61,500 bases of DNA. It comes from Mesostigma viride (lineage: Eukaryota; Streptophyta; Mesostigmatophyceae; Mesostigmatales; Mesostigmataceae). Positions 49,561 to 60,880 of the stretch are shown piece after piece (the first letter of the stretch is position 1; every line of letters begins with the position of its first letter). The position numbers and the translations under genes were made by a program. The DNA is taken from positions 363,759 to 425,258 of the forward strand of contig RPFO01000038.1 in assembly GCA_009746045.1 (NCBI GenBank), written 5' to 3'. The notes under the pieces were generated by a model that was not told the DNA's origin, searched no databases, and saw nothing but the letters and a program-made list of their open reading frames with translations.

Positions 49561-50330
49561 GCATGTTCAGCCCAGTTCAGGTTGTACGGTCAGTGTTGGG
49601 GGTCGGTGCATGGGTTCTCAATGGAATTCTCAATGGAATGCCGCAACAGCCCATTTTCATTGAGAATGCAAGTCCTTTTCGCATGTTCAGCCCAGTTCAG
49701 GCTGTACGGTCAGTGTTGGGGGTCGGTGAATGGGTTCTCAATGGAATTCTCAATGGAATGCCGCAACAGCCAATTTTCATTGAGAATGCAAGACCTTTTT
49801 GCATGTTCAGCCCAGTTCAGGCTGTACGGTCAGTGTTGGGGGTCGGTGAATGGGTTCTCAATGGAATTCTCAATGGAATGCCGCAACAGCCCATTTTCAT
49901 TGAGAATGCAAGTCCTTTTCGCATGTTCAGCCCAGTTCAGGCTGTACGGTCAGTGTTGGGGGTCGTTGAATGAGTTCTCAATGGAATTCTCAATGGAATG
50001 CCGCAACAGCCCATTTTCATTGAGAATGCAAGTCCTTTTCGCATGTTCAGCCCAGTTCAGGCTGTACGGTCAGTGTTGGGGGTCGGTGAATGAGTTCTCA
50101 ATGGAATTCTCAATGGAATGCCGCAACAGCCCATTTTCATTGAGAATGCAAGTCCTTTTCGCATGTTCAGCCCAATTCAGGCTGTACGGTCAGTGTTGGG
50201 GGTCGGTGAATGAGTTCTGAATGGAATTCTCAATGGAATGCCGTTACAGCCCATTTTCATTGAGAATGCAAGACCTTTTCGTATGTTCTGGCTGTACGGT
50301 CAGTGTTGGGGGTCGGTGAATGAATTCTGC
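49561..50330. repeat. 120-bp tandem repeat, six full copies plus a partial
   Basis: Copies start at 49561, 49681, 49801, 49921, 50041, 50161 and (partial) 50281, with about 95% identity. The unit length is a multiple of three, so two plus-strand frames stay open across several copies as 40-residue repeats (for example CSAQFRLYGQCWGSVNGFSM). Each unit also holds an inverted pair, TTCTCAATG and CATTGAGAA, giving a hairpin. Coding or structural role undetermined. Confidence 0.9.
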
Positions 50331-50516
50331 ATGAATGTGTGGGACCCCGGGCCCAACAATGACAAGCCCAGCCCCTTGGAGCTCTTCCATGCTCTCCTGG
50401 GACGCAACAGGGTGTTTACCTGCATTCCTCACGGTGACCTTACGCGCGTCACTTGGCTCCCCTGGTCACACAATGCTCCTTTCTAAACCTTTCACCTATC
50501 ACACTACCCTCAGAGG

Positions 50517-50690
50517 GTAACCAGCTGGTCGATACGTGGTACCTCTTCACCTAATGATATTCCTATTGGTTAATAAAAATACCCATTTACCCGGAAAAAT
50601 TCTGCATGAATGGACTCTTCACCTAATGATATTCCTATTGGTTAATAAAAATACCCATTTACCCGGAAAATTCTGCATGAATGGAACTTT
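50517..50690. repeat. Dispersed repeat with local 65-bp duplication
   Basis: GTAACCAGCTGGTCGATACG begins a segment also found at about 16349-16440. Within it CTCTTCACCTAATGATATTC and the following 65 bp occur twice (from about 50543 and 50607). Confidence 0.7.
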
Positions 50691-50876
50691 CATACGCCGC
50701 GCTGAGTCGGTGGAAGATCGAGCCACAAAAGAGGCAGGAGAGGCATCATTGGGAGAGGCGTGCCAACCCCGAGCGAGACGATGGTGAATTCGATCAAATT
50801 GGCTGATTGCAATAATTTTGCGGAGCTAGAATAATCGCTCGCGAGAGCTGCCATGGGCGGTCGTGAAGGTTCAGAC

Positions 50877-53160
50877 TATTACAAATGGTATCCATGCTTA
50901 ATTAATTTGGATGGTACTGGTACCTATTTCTAGTTACCAGTTTTACTCGTAACTACAAATCGTAACCAGTTTTAGAACCGAGCTGCCTGCAAGAATCCAG
51001 CCTGAAATGAGTTCATTTGTTCACTGTTCATATTTGTTTCATGTAAGAAAAGGGGGAAAATGACGAAAAACTGCACATGTATGCGGTCAAATGTGACCAT
51101 TTGAGCTCAGAATGAGCCCAATTTTTGTGGGTGGTCTATTTTCATGGTCTAGATGCTGCCTGCAAGAATCCAGCCTGATATGAGTTCATTTGTTCACTAT
51201 TCATATTTGTTTCATGTAAGAAAAGGGGGAAAATGACGAAAAACTGCACATGTATGCGGTCACATGTCACCATTTGAGCTCAGAATGAGCCCAATTTTTG
51301 TGGGTGGTCTATTTTCATGGTCTAGATGCTGCCTGCAAGAACCCAGCCTGATATGAGTTCATTTGTTCACTGTTCATATTTGTTTCATGTCAGAAAAGGG
51401 GGAAAATGACGAAAAACTGCACATGTATGCTGTCACATGTCACCATTTGAGCTCAGAATGAGCCCAATTTTTGTGGGTGGTCTATTTTCATGGTCTAGAT
51501 GCTGCCTGCAAGTTTCCAGCCTGATACGAGTTCATTTGTCCACTGTTCATATTTGTTTCATGTAAGAAAAGGGGGAAAATGACGAAAAACTGCACATGTA
51601 TGCTGTCACATGTCACCATTTGAGCTCAGAATGAGCCCAATTTTTGTGGGTGGTCTATTTTCATGGTCTAGATGCTGCCTGCAAGAACCCAGCCTGATAC
51701 GAGTTCATTTGTCCACTGTTCATATTTGTTTCATGTAAGAAAAGGGGGAAAATGACGAAAAACTGCACATGTATGCTGTCACATGTCACCATTTGAGCTC
51801 AGAATGAGCCCAATTTTTGTGGGTGGTCTATTTTCATGGTATAAATGCTGCCTGCAAGAATCCAGCCTGATATGAGTTCATTTGTTCACTATTCATATTT
51901 GTTTCATGTAAGAAAAGGGGGGAAATGACGAAAAACTGCACATGTATGCGGTCAAATGTCACCATTTGAGCTCAGAATGAGCCCAATTTTTGTGGGTGGT
52001 CTATTTTCTTTGTCTAGATGCTGCCTGCAAGAACCCAGCCTGATATGAGTTCATTTGTTCACTGTTCATATTTGTTTCATGTAAGAAAAGGGGGAAAATG
52101 ACGAAAAACTGCACATGTATGCTGTCACATGTCACCATTTGAGCTCAGAATGAGCCCAATTTTTGTGGGTGGTCTATTTTCATGGTATAAATGCTGCCTG
52201 CAAGAATCCAGCCTGATATGAGTTCATTTGTTCACTATTCATATTTGTTTCATGTAAGAAAAGGGGGAAAATGACGAAAAACTGCACATGTATGCGGTCA
52301 AATGTCACCATTTGAGCTCAGAATGAGCCCAATTTTTGTGGGTGGTCTATTTTCATGGTCTAGATGCTGCCTGCAAGAACCCAGCCTGATATGAGTTCAT
52401 TTGTTCACTGTTCATATTTGTTTCATGTAAGAAAAGGGGGAAAATGACGAAAAACTGCACATGTATGCTGTCACATGTCACCATTTGAGCTCAGAATGAG
52501 CCCAATTTTCGTGGGTGGTCTATTTTCATGGTATAAATGCTGCCTGCAACAGTCCAGCCTGATATGAGTTCATTTGTTCACTATTCATATTTGTTTCATG
52601 TAAGAAAAGGGGGAAAATGACGAAAAACTGCACATGTATGCTGTCACATGTCACCATTTGAGCTCAGAATGAGCCCAATTTTTGTGGGTGGTCTATTTTC
52701 ATGGTCTACATGCTGCCTGCAAGAATCCAGCCTGATATGAGTTCATTTGTCCACTATTCATATTTGTTTCATGTAAGAAAAGGGGGAAAATGACGAAAAA
52801 CTGCACATGTATGCTGTCACATGTCACCATTTGAGCTCAGAATGAGCCCAATTTTTGTGGGTGGTCTATTTTCATGGTCTACATGCTGCCTGCAACAGTC
52901 CAGCCTGAAATGAGTTCATTTGTCCACTATTCATATTTGTTTCATGTAAGAAAAGGGGGAAAATGACGAAAAACTGCACATGTATGCTGTCACATGTCAC
53001 CATTTGAGCTCAGAATGAGCCCAATTTTCGTGGGTGGTCTATTTTCATGGTCTACATGCTGCCTGCAACAGTCCAGATTTAGGTACCCTCAGATCTGAAA
53101 GATTTTATTTTTACTCATTTGAAGACTTGTGAAATTGAGCAAACACCTATGAATCCCCTC
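50877..53160. repeat. Right arm of the foldback-like structure: 12 tandem 173-bp monomers, inverted
   Basis: Reverse complement of the left arm: inner arm from TATTACAAATGGTA (50877-50890), then monomers marked by CATGGT at 51143, 51316, 51489, 51662, 51835, (52008), 52181, 52354, 52527, 52700, 52873 and 53046, all 173 bp apart, then the outer piece ending at GAATCCCCTC (53151-53160). Copy number differs from the left arm (12 against 8), so the arms have changed independently since the inversion. Confidence 0.95.
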
Positions 53161-53619
53161 ATAAAAAGTCCATTTTATCATGAATGAACATGGCCAACAA
53201 CCCCAAGTGCCCCTAAATTTCTCAATATTTGTAGAGAAATGCTACTTCTCATAATTAAAACCTGCACAAATGCACAATTTGGGGCATGCATGTGAAAGTT
53301 TGAAGTACAAATTCACAATGAGGTTTTACATTTTTCAATTAATAATGGTATCTCATTCTTCAATCAATCAATTTGCAATCGTCCAAACAATTTATTCATT
53401 TCATACATGTCCGAATATGTTGAAAGAACACATGCAAGTGCTCAATCAGCGTGGACCCCCTTGGACGCGCCCCACCATATATACATTGGACACGTCACCC
53501 CAACTACTAGACTGCCCAAAGTCACGGTAACTGATCCAACTACTATGTACATCTGCATTTCTCCACGTTGCGGTGGGCAATTACGTGCAAAACGCGATTT
53601 CGTGCAAAGTCCTCGCCCA
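53161..53619. other. AT-rich intergenic sequence, no gene seen
   Basis: No repeat or coding feature recognised. Confidence 0.5.
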
Positions 53620-54313
53620 TCATCGCTTGCCAGGTCGATATGAAGGAATGTTGTCCCAGCTGGCGCCTTCCTTCAGGAGAGTAACATGTTCTCTAGCGAA
53701 CTTCAGAGGGAAACGAAACTTTTGCTCGCACTCATTACTCCAACCGAGGTCGTGCCCTTCATCAAACCATCTGATCACCACCTTCTCCCTCTCTTTGCCC
53801 AGGAGGGTGCCAAAGAGCAGAAAATCTTCCTTCTTGGGGTACTTGTGCTCCCAGTTTATGCACACCTCGTCTACCCATTTCGAACTCCAACCTCCGCGAC
53901 TCAGTTTCGCGCCATCCATAAAGCGCATCCGGACGTCCGGCCGAACGTCCCTGATTCGGTTTTCGGCCGTCGCATCTCTGCCCTGACCACCACCCTTCTG
54001 CGGCTGTGCAGGTTCGTCGGCACCCTCCGTCTCCTGCCCCGCCCCTCGCCTGCCCCCTCCCCGACGTTTTGCCTTCTGCCCCTGCGCAGCCGCCGCCTCT
54101 GCCATCAACTCTTCGTACGTTTTTTCTGGCTGACCGCACGGTAAGGCTGGTGCGTGGGTTGGTGCGTTGGGTGGGAGGGAGGCCCCTCCCCCCCCGGTTG
54201 TGCAACTGGTTCGCCGACCGCGGCCTGGCCAACAACACGGCCGGCCTCTCCGGACACAGTCCCAGACGCGGATCCACGGGGAAACCGAACTGGAGTTTCT
54301 TCTTCGCCTTTCC
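53620..54313 (-). CDS. Hypothetical ORF or terminal exon, one frameshift
   Basis: Begins after a good acceptor (CTTACGTGCAG, exon from 54313). The first part reads KGEEETPVRFPRGSASGTVS; near 54130 the sense frame shifts and continues EKTYEELMAEAAAAQGQKAK, a Gly/Arg/Gln-rich stretch, then WSSKWVDEVCINWEHKYPKK, KEREKVVIRWFDEGHDLGW and SYRPGKR with a stop at 53620. It has no recognised family. It follows the large broken gene on the same strand and has the same composition, so it may be its last exon or a second gene of the same element. Confidence 0.4.
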
Positions 54314-54925
54314 CTGCACGTAAGCACATGCCAATTAACATGAATACGGAAGGGTCGTGTGAGAAATCAATGAAGCCATGGACTGATGCAAAAAAACTTA
54401 TGTAGAAATATATTAAGGTACTTATTAAACTCGTTTATTGAAAATGAAATTTACCGGCCGAATGTACCGTTGGAGCGTGGAAGGGCATCCTTGGTCGATC
54501 GAAGATCCATCAATGCGGTATAGTGTCGGCCGATGTCCCTGGCGGCGCCTCAACATCGACCACCTCAGTCGGGCGCATCAATCCGGCAAACGCCGGCCCT
54601 CCACCTGAGACTGTCGGCGGACCCTCCACGTTACGAGCCTCCAATACCCTCTTCTGCAGTGGGGTGCTCGCAACAAAATCCGTGTCAGCCGACGGGTCCG
54701 GATCGTCATCCTCATTCAGCAGTATCGTGTCGGGCATTGCTCCATCCCCGTCGAGCGGGGGGCAAAGTCATCACAACCGTCCTTCCTGACGACGGTACGG
54801 GATCGTCACCCAGACCCAAAGAAACCGAGGCGAGGGCGGGGGTCCCCTCAACCGGGGGTCCCCATGAATCCTGACGAGGCCTCATTCCCATCTGTCGGAC
54901 ACGACCGCCTCCCGTAAATCGGGAA

Positions 54926-55213
54926 CGCCCGCCGGCGCTACCAGTAACAGGCCGCGAGCCTGCTTCCTGCTGGCGATCCCCATCCTCATCACAGATACGC
55001 CCGCCGGCGTTTCCAGTAACAGGCCGCGAGCCTCCTTCCTGCTGGCGATCCCCCTCCTCATCACAGATACGCCCGCCGGCGTTTCCAGTAACAGGCCGCG
55101 AGCCTCCTTCCTGCTGGCGATCCCCCTCCTCATCACAGATACGCCCGCCGGCGTTTCCAACGACAGGCCTCGAGTCTCCTTCACCAGCACGCTGGCGCTT
55201 ACCTCCCCCCCTT
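54926..55213. repeat. 72-bp tandem repeat, 4 copies, in the large broken gene
   Basis: CGCCCGCCGGCG marks copies at 54926, 54998, 55070 and 55142. The 72-bp unit equals 24 codons. Two of the three minus-strand frames are open through all copies. Confidence 0.9.
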
Positions 55214-55401
55214 TTGTCTTCATCCCCCCCATTGTCTCCTCACGCGAGCCTCCATCACCCCGACTGCGCTTTTTCCCTCCCCTTCCATCTCCTCCCCCGT
55301 CCCTCTCCCCCTCCCCCCTCCTCCCTTCTCCCCATCCCCTTTCTCCCCCTCCGCCTGCCCCCCACCCACCCCGGGCGGGTGCCCCTCAGCATGATCCTCC
55401 C

Positions 55402-55530
55402 CCTCCTCCTCCTTCTCCTCCTCATCCTCCTCCTTCTCATCCTCATCCTCATCCTCATCCTCATCCTCCTCCTCCTCCTCCTCCTCCTCCTCCTCCTTCT
55501 CCTCCCCCTTCTCCGAATCATCATCCTCAT
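55402..55530. repeat. CTC/CAT trinucleotide-rich tract coding a poly-acidic stretch
   Basis: On the minus strand this encodes a run of Glu and Asp (over 40 acidic residues) in the frame of the large gene. It is likely to be unstable by replication slippage. Confidence 0.85.
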
Positions 55531-57117
55531 CAGACGAAGAATCGTCGTCCTCAAAGTAGGCGAGGCCTGTCCACCCATCTTCAAGAAGCCGATATTTGAT
55601 AAGTCGGACCAGGCGCTTCCACCGGCGGATATGGGCGGGCTCCCCGAACACCAGCAGAACTCTGCAGGGTCCCCTAAAAAGGGCGTTGGTCATCTTGTCA
55701 ACCACATCCCACACGACCGGGCTCAAATGCGAGGAGGGTTTGGGAATGTGGCTCTCCTCCGGAATGCATTCTGGTTCCCACTCGCGCAGGTTCCTCCACT
55801 TCTCGTTGCTGTCAGCTGCCAGGTCCAGCACAGCAAACGCCTGGTCCTTCAGCGACCGAGGAATTTTGTCAGACCCCGTGCACAACTCGTCCACCACCTT
55901 CGTCACCACCAGATCCTTTCTTTTTTCGTTTTCCTCCCATGTCATTGTCCTGTATGCGATCCAGTCGGATCCCATCCTCACCCCCTTCCAAGAGCTGTAG
56001 GCTTCCAACCTGTCCCGCCACCCCTTCTTGGCCTTGGCAGTCCCCTCCTCCTCCGCCTCCTCGACCTCCTCCTCCGCCGCCGCCTCCTGGCACACCCAGC
56101 AGATGTTTGGTCTTCACCCCAAATCGTCATACAAATGACGGGGGTGGGAAGCGAGCAGCCCTCTCGGGAACTTCCAGTCCTTCTGGTCGACCACTTTCCT
56201 TTTAGCCGGCGGAAGGTCCCTCAGCGTGAGAATGATCGCCCTCGTGGCCGTGACGACCACCCGCCAAAAGTCTCTGGTCAGGCGGCAGTCGGCGATGAAC
56301 TTGTCGAGGTCCGTGGCGAAGGTGCCCTTCAGCTTCACGCCAAACACGTGCTCCCTCACCAATACGGGGTCGAAAGTCCCGTTTAGTTGTTGCAAGCGGC
56401 CATCAGGTGGGGTTCTCCAGGAACTTGATGTGGGCGAATTGCTTTGCCGCCTCTATCAAATTCTTGGCGACTTCCATTATTTTTATCAGGTTGCTGGGAG
56501 GGGCCTCACAGGACATGATCGGCGCTTGGATCAGGCTGTCGAAGTACTGGAAACTCGCAAGTTCCCGATGCGCGGTGAAAATGGACAGTTCGTGCGCCTT
56601 GTCTTTAGGGCGCGCGTCAAGGAAGTCTTGCCGAGCCGCGATATCCTGTGCGATCGCCGGCTTGCCGTCGACAGCGGGCTTCAAAGGGTCCTCACACCAG
56701 AACAGCCAGCGCTGCATGAAGTTCTTCTGGTCCGGCCCCCACTTGTCCGTCTCTTCACCCCCCCCTGCCTTGTCGCCGGCGCCGTCCCCTTCTGCCTTGG
56801 CTTGCTCTCCTTTCTGCCAAAAGGGCTTCACAATCGCCCAGATCTTGCCGTACAGAGGAGTTGGGAGAGACACGCCCTTCCCTCTCTTGACGGGTCCATA
56901 TGCCTGGTAGGCCCGGTGCACATCCCCAGCGCTGAGCCCCACGTTGCCTTGGCTTGGGCTGTGTCCTCGGCGTTCATGGCGTTCCCGAGCTGCCTGACAA
57001 CTTCGATCATCTTGCCGACTTGTTCGGTAACCTGCATCCCCGTAGGGCAACAACGCGCAGAGACACATCGACAGTCCTCCCAAATAAGCACAACTCAACT
57101 GAGAACAAAAACGACTG

Positions 57118-57276
57118 ACAGAAACGCCGGCGGTCGCATCTTGACCAAAATATGGCATGCTAAGGTGGAACATGAAAACCCCTTATAGAAACGCCGGCGG
57201 TCGCATCTTGACCGAACTAATGGCATACTGAAATTAACACAAGAAAACCACTTATAGAAACGCCGGCGGTCGCAAC
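57118..57276 (-). repeat. Intron-limited short motif, tandem part
   Basis: On the minus strand the motif GCGACCGCCGGCGTTTCT occurs three times about 65-70 bp apart in the intron 57285-57032. The related form GCGACGGCCGGCGTTTCT occurs twice in the 58746-58464 intron (about 58524 and 58671), and a variant occurs once in the 59371-59248 intron (about 59297). It is not seen in the exons. Confidence 0.7.
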
Positions 57277-60200
57277 CTGGCTTACCTTCTGTTCACGGAT
57301 CTGCCACCAGGTCGGCAGGATGGTCTCACCCTTGAGCATCTGCACGTCCACCCCCCCGAAATTCGTCCAATCAGTTGCCCACTCCTCCAGCTTCGCCGCG
57401 GCCACGGTCTTCGTGACCTCCTGCTCCTTCCCTCCCCGCGCAACGACCCTGAGCTTTTCCGCCTTCATGAAACCATTCAGCATTGCCTGTACCACACAGA
57501 TCTTTGGTCCACCGTCATATTGGGTGACCAGTTCGAATTTCACCGATTTGATGAGTGTGGTAAAGTGGTTCCCGTCCAGCACGAGAAAGCCGCAAATGGC
57601 TGGCGGCAACGGTGGCTTCTTCTCGAGTGGAGCCATCTCCCAGGCGGACTTGCACAAACTGTCCAAAAGCGCGGCCTTTCTCACGTCCACGGGCTTAAGA
57701 TCGTCCAGAATATCGGCCGGTCCTGTCAGAACCCGGTGGAAGCAGCTTCGGCCATTCCCTTGGCCGAGCTCGTTCGCAGGTAGATATCAATCTCTTTGTC
57801 AGTCATTGCGCGAGCGTAGCCAGCCTTCATTGTCCGTGCCCCCCATCTCCCCGAAGAGTTGCGCGAGCTGACGCTGGGTGCCTTCCTTTTTCATCCAGTC
57901 ATGAAAAGTGTTGGGGCACCGGTCAGCCAAAAACTGGAACGAGTACCGCCACACAGGAATCACCAGCTTGTCGTGGCCGTAGTCGGACTCCGAGTTTGCA
58001 AAAATGGTGGCGTTCTGCTCGGCTCTCGACAGATGCAAGTCTCGTGCGAGGAGCTTCTGAGGCCCCACGAACAGGTTCCTTGTCCACACCCGATTTCGAT
58101 GCACCAAGGCTTTGGACATCTCATCGAGGTCCCGAGGCTGAACGGCAAGCTGCTTCCGCAACCGTTTGCCCTTCGCGATCTCATCGTTCACATCCAGGAT
58201 GTCATCATCATCCTGCGACACCGGGGACTTCTCCCATTTCTCAAGCAGAGACACGGGAGCATCCGCAACCTCCACCTCCTTTCCTTTCCCCTTTCCCTTC
58301 AGCGCCTTCCCCTTGTGGGTCGCAAGTGCTTCGGAGAGTCCCTTCTGGTTCGTCGACGGCAGCAGTCCACGTACTCGCTATTTCCATCCGAGCTGCGCGC
58401 GTGCTGGTCGAGGCTGATTGAGTACAGGATGGCCGCGTGGGTCGCCCTCTCGGCCTGCACGTACTGCAGTGATGCGAAAAAATCAGGAAAGCATAACCAA
58501 AAGGAATAAAGTAAATCATTGAGAAACGCCGGCCGTCGCAACCTACATGAAACCTGAACCTCAACATCAAAGCCCCCCTCACAACAGAGGTACACTTGGC
58601 TCATTTCCCTCAACGTGATGCGAAAAAATCAGGAAAACATAATCAAAAGGAAGTAAGTGTCACACTTAAGAAACGCCGGCCGTCGCAACCTACATGAAAC
58701 CTGGACCTCAAGAACAAAGCCCCCCTCACAACAGAGGTAGACTTACCTCATTCCCCTCAACCGCTGCTGCTTCAGCCGCTTTCTTCGACCCCTTCGCGAT
58801 CTTCGGAGACTTTTCCCGGCGGGCATCGTGATCCTTCAACATCTTGATCAGAGTCTTGGCGTCCGCCTGCGTCACCGTCAACAGTTTACACTTCCTCTCC
58901 TTCCCTTTGCCCTCGAACAGGTTCTCCTGCATCCACTTTATCAAGGCCTTGGCGCTCGGGATCTCCTCAGGCTGTGTGGCGCCATCGGGCGCGCACGCAT
59001 TCTTCACGATCAACTCAGCGACTTGATGGAGAGTCATCATCTGGTTCCGTACCTCAGGTGGGGCTTTTCCGTTCTCACCTCGGCCACAACCACTTTGCCA
59101 ACTCCTCAGTTTATAAGCATCCGCTTGCTCCTTAAAGCGTGTCAGCGCAGTATCGCCGTCGCTTCCAACTACGCCCTCTGACACAGGCTCACCGACAGCG
59201 ATAGCCCCCTCTCCCTGGAGATTTGCCCCACCCTGACGACCGGCTTCCTGCAAGAACATTATCAACGGAAGATTTTTAATGTAAGAAAAGTGTAGAGAAA
59301 CGCCGGCCGTCGTAACTCTGTCAATTGAGGACGAACCTAAACTTTCGATTACTAAGTCAACGGTCACTTACCCTTCCCCCCTCAGCAGTGAACCACCGTA
59401 AGATCCACTTCCCCTCCTGTCACCGCCCTCTTGCTGCTCTTCCGGACTTCCCTGCAAAAATAGCGAAAGCGATTGTCCATTCACAAGAAAAAAATTACTA
59501 CAAACAGAAACAAGGATATACGCACGCAAACCTTTTCAATACAAGTAAACCGGAGAGGAATCTGACGCACTCATGTACCTGGGTGCTTCCCGCCATTGAG
59601 CGGGCTTCTCTTGCACCCACATCCTCTTGCCGGCCCTGCGAACATTTCAACGGAAAGTAAAAATCCGCTTAGTTGTCGGAAATGACATGTCTGGCGAATG
59701 TTGAAAAAAATGCTTATTGTATTTCACGACATCAATTAAATGGGCAGAGACTTACGAAGATCGGCCCGCCACCTTCCAAATTGCTCTGCGTCATGTCGAA
59801 AACATCGTCTTCCCCTCCATCGCCCCCCTTCCCCCTTCCCCTTGGCCGCGGCGGGGGCATATCGCCCGTCGCGACCGGCTTGGAAGTCGCGGGGGGATCC
59901 CTTGCGGTTGAGGGCACTGCGGCCGACTCGTGCACACTCTCCCCCCTCTTTTGGGCTACTGCGGCAGGCGCGGCATGGGAGGGCGCGGCGGCTACTGTCT
60001 GATTCTGAGCCCACCGACCCATCCTTTGCTCCTGCAAGAGCATGGTTTCGATACGAGGCATGAATTGGCTTTTGGAGAGATAAGGCACCTTGGCGTACTC
60101 AGGGTTGTCATTAAGGATGTCTTGGTACAGCGCGAGTTGCTCTTGACGAGTGCCATTCTCGAGTCGCTGAAACCGCGCAAGCTGAGCACGCGCAATCGGA

Positions 60201-60421
60201 TCGTCCACCATCTCACGACCACCGTGGTACTCATCCTTCCCAGCGACCGCGGCAAAGCTGACACCAGATTCCACCATTGGGGGCGGCGGGCCCGGCCTTG
60301 CACGCTTGTGAGGAGGCTGTTGTGAGGAGGCGCCTTGGGCCTGAACTGGTTGCCCTTCAGACCCTTCCCCCCTAGGGGGAGAGTCGCCGACCACCTGCGA
60401 TGTAGGGCCGCCCTTTTCCAT

Positions 60422-60880
60422 CTGCAACAACAAAACAAAAAAATTGGAAAAATCATACGAGTCAGCAGGAAGATGCGCCCCACGTCGCAACTCAATACAA
60501 AAAATGCATCATTATGTCAAGGTACAAACAACGTTATAATTCAGAATGAGCAGAGATTCACCAGGTTGGAAAATACGTGTGCGGGGTATAATACGTGGAC
60601 TTAAAATACGCGTATTATACGTGGGGGGTATAAAATACGCGGTGGTAAAATGCGCGACAGTTTTTGTGGTCCAATTGTCAGTCACCCAATTAGCACGCTC
60701 CTTGATGATGGTCATGCAGTTATTACAACTGAAATTTGGTGTATATGCTTATTTATTAACATCTTCCATTTATGCCCTGCAATCCTATCTGATTATGATT
60801 TGTTAAATGCAGGGGGGAGCATGCTGCAACGGGAATAGTAAGGATTCAATTAATTAATTGATTGTAAGGAAAGCCATCCA
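60422..60880. other. Spacer between the large gene and the hAT fragment
   Basis: AT-rich, with near-palindromic ATACGCGTAT and GTATAATACG words (60570-60650). No gene seen. Confidence 0.4.

Larger units (their letters stand above)
47859..50876. other. Core of the foldback-like structure
   Basis: A 3.0-kb stretch between the inverted arms. Left to right it holds AT-rich sequence without features (to about 48550), a GC-richer segment with an open frame on each strand (48560-49400), the 120-bp repeat (49561-50330), a short unique piece, and a duplicated 65-bp segment (50536-50690). Confidence 0.7.
54510..60421 (-). pseudogene. Large multi-exon gene of unknown family, with frameshifts and a stop
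   Basis: The minus-strand exon chain is 60421-59756, 59635-59579, 59451-59372, 59247-58747, 58463-57286, then 57031 leftward to a stop at 54510. Donors are mostly GTAAG and every acceptor is CAG. The start is an ATG directly after an acceptor-like TTGTTGCAG, so a 5' non-coding exon is possible. Segments in order: a Pro/Gln-rich N terminus; a helical exon (MMTLHQVAELIVKN, ALIKWMQENLF); KLVIPVWRYSFQFLADRCPN; a patch DDLKPVDVRKAALLDSL followed by GFLVLDGNHFTTLIKSVKF that resembles a ParB-like domain; RLTRDFWRVVVTATRAIIL; ALFRGPCRVLLVFGEPAHI; an acidic Glu tract; 24-residue repeats; and an acidic tail. Breaks: frameshifts near 59372, 58370, about 57800, 57760, 56960 and 56400 (several in runs of G or C) and an in-frame TGA near 56114. 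The chain could be a decayed mobile-element gene. I do not assign a function. Confidence 0.55.

Noticed and set aside
55214-57188. Long plus-strand frames of 390 and 320 codons
   Set aside because: Antisense to the exon chain of the large minus-strand gene, which has splice sites and coherent segments; the plus frames are Pro/Leu-rich mirror translations of acidic and GC-rich coding DNA.
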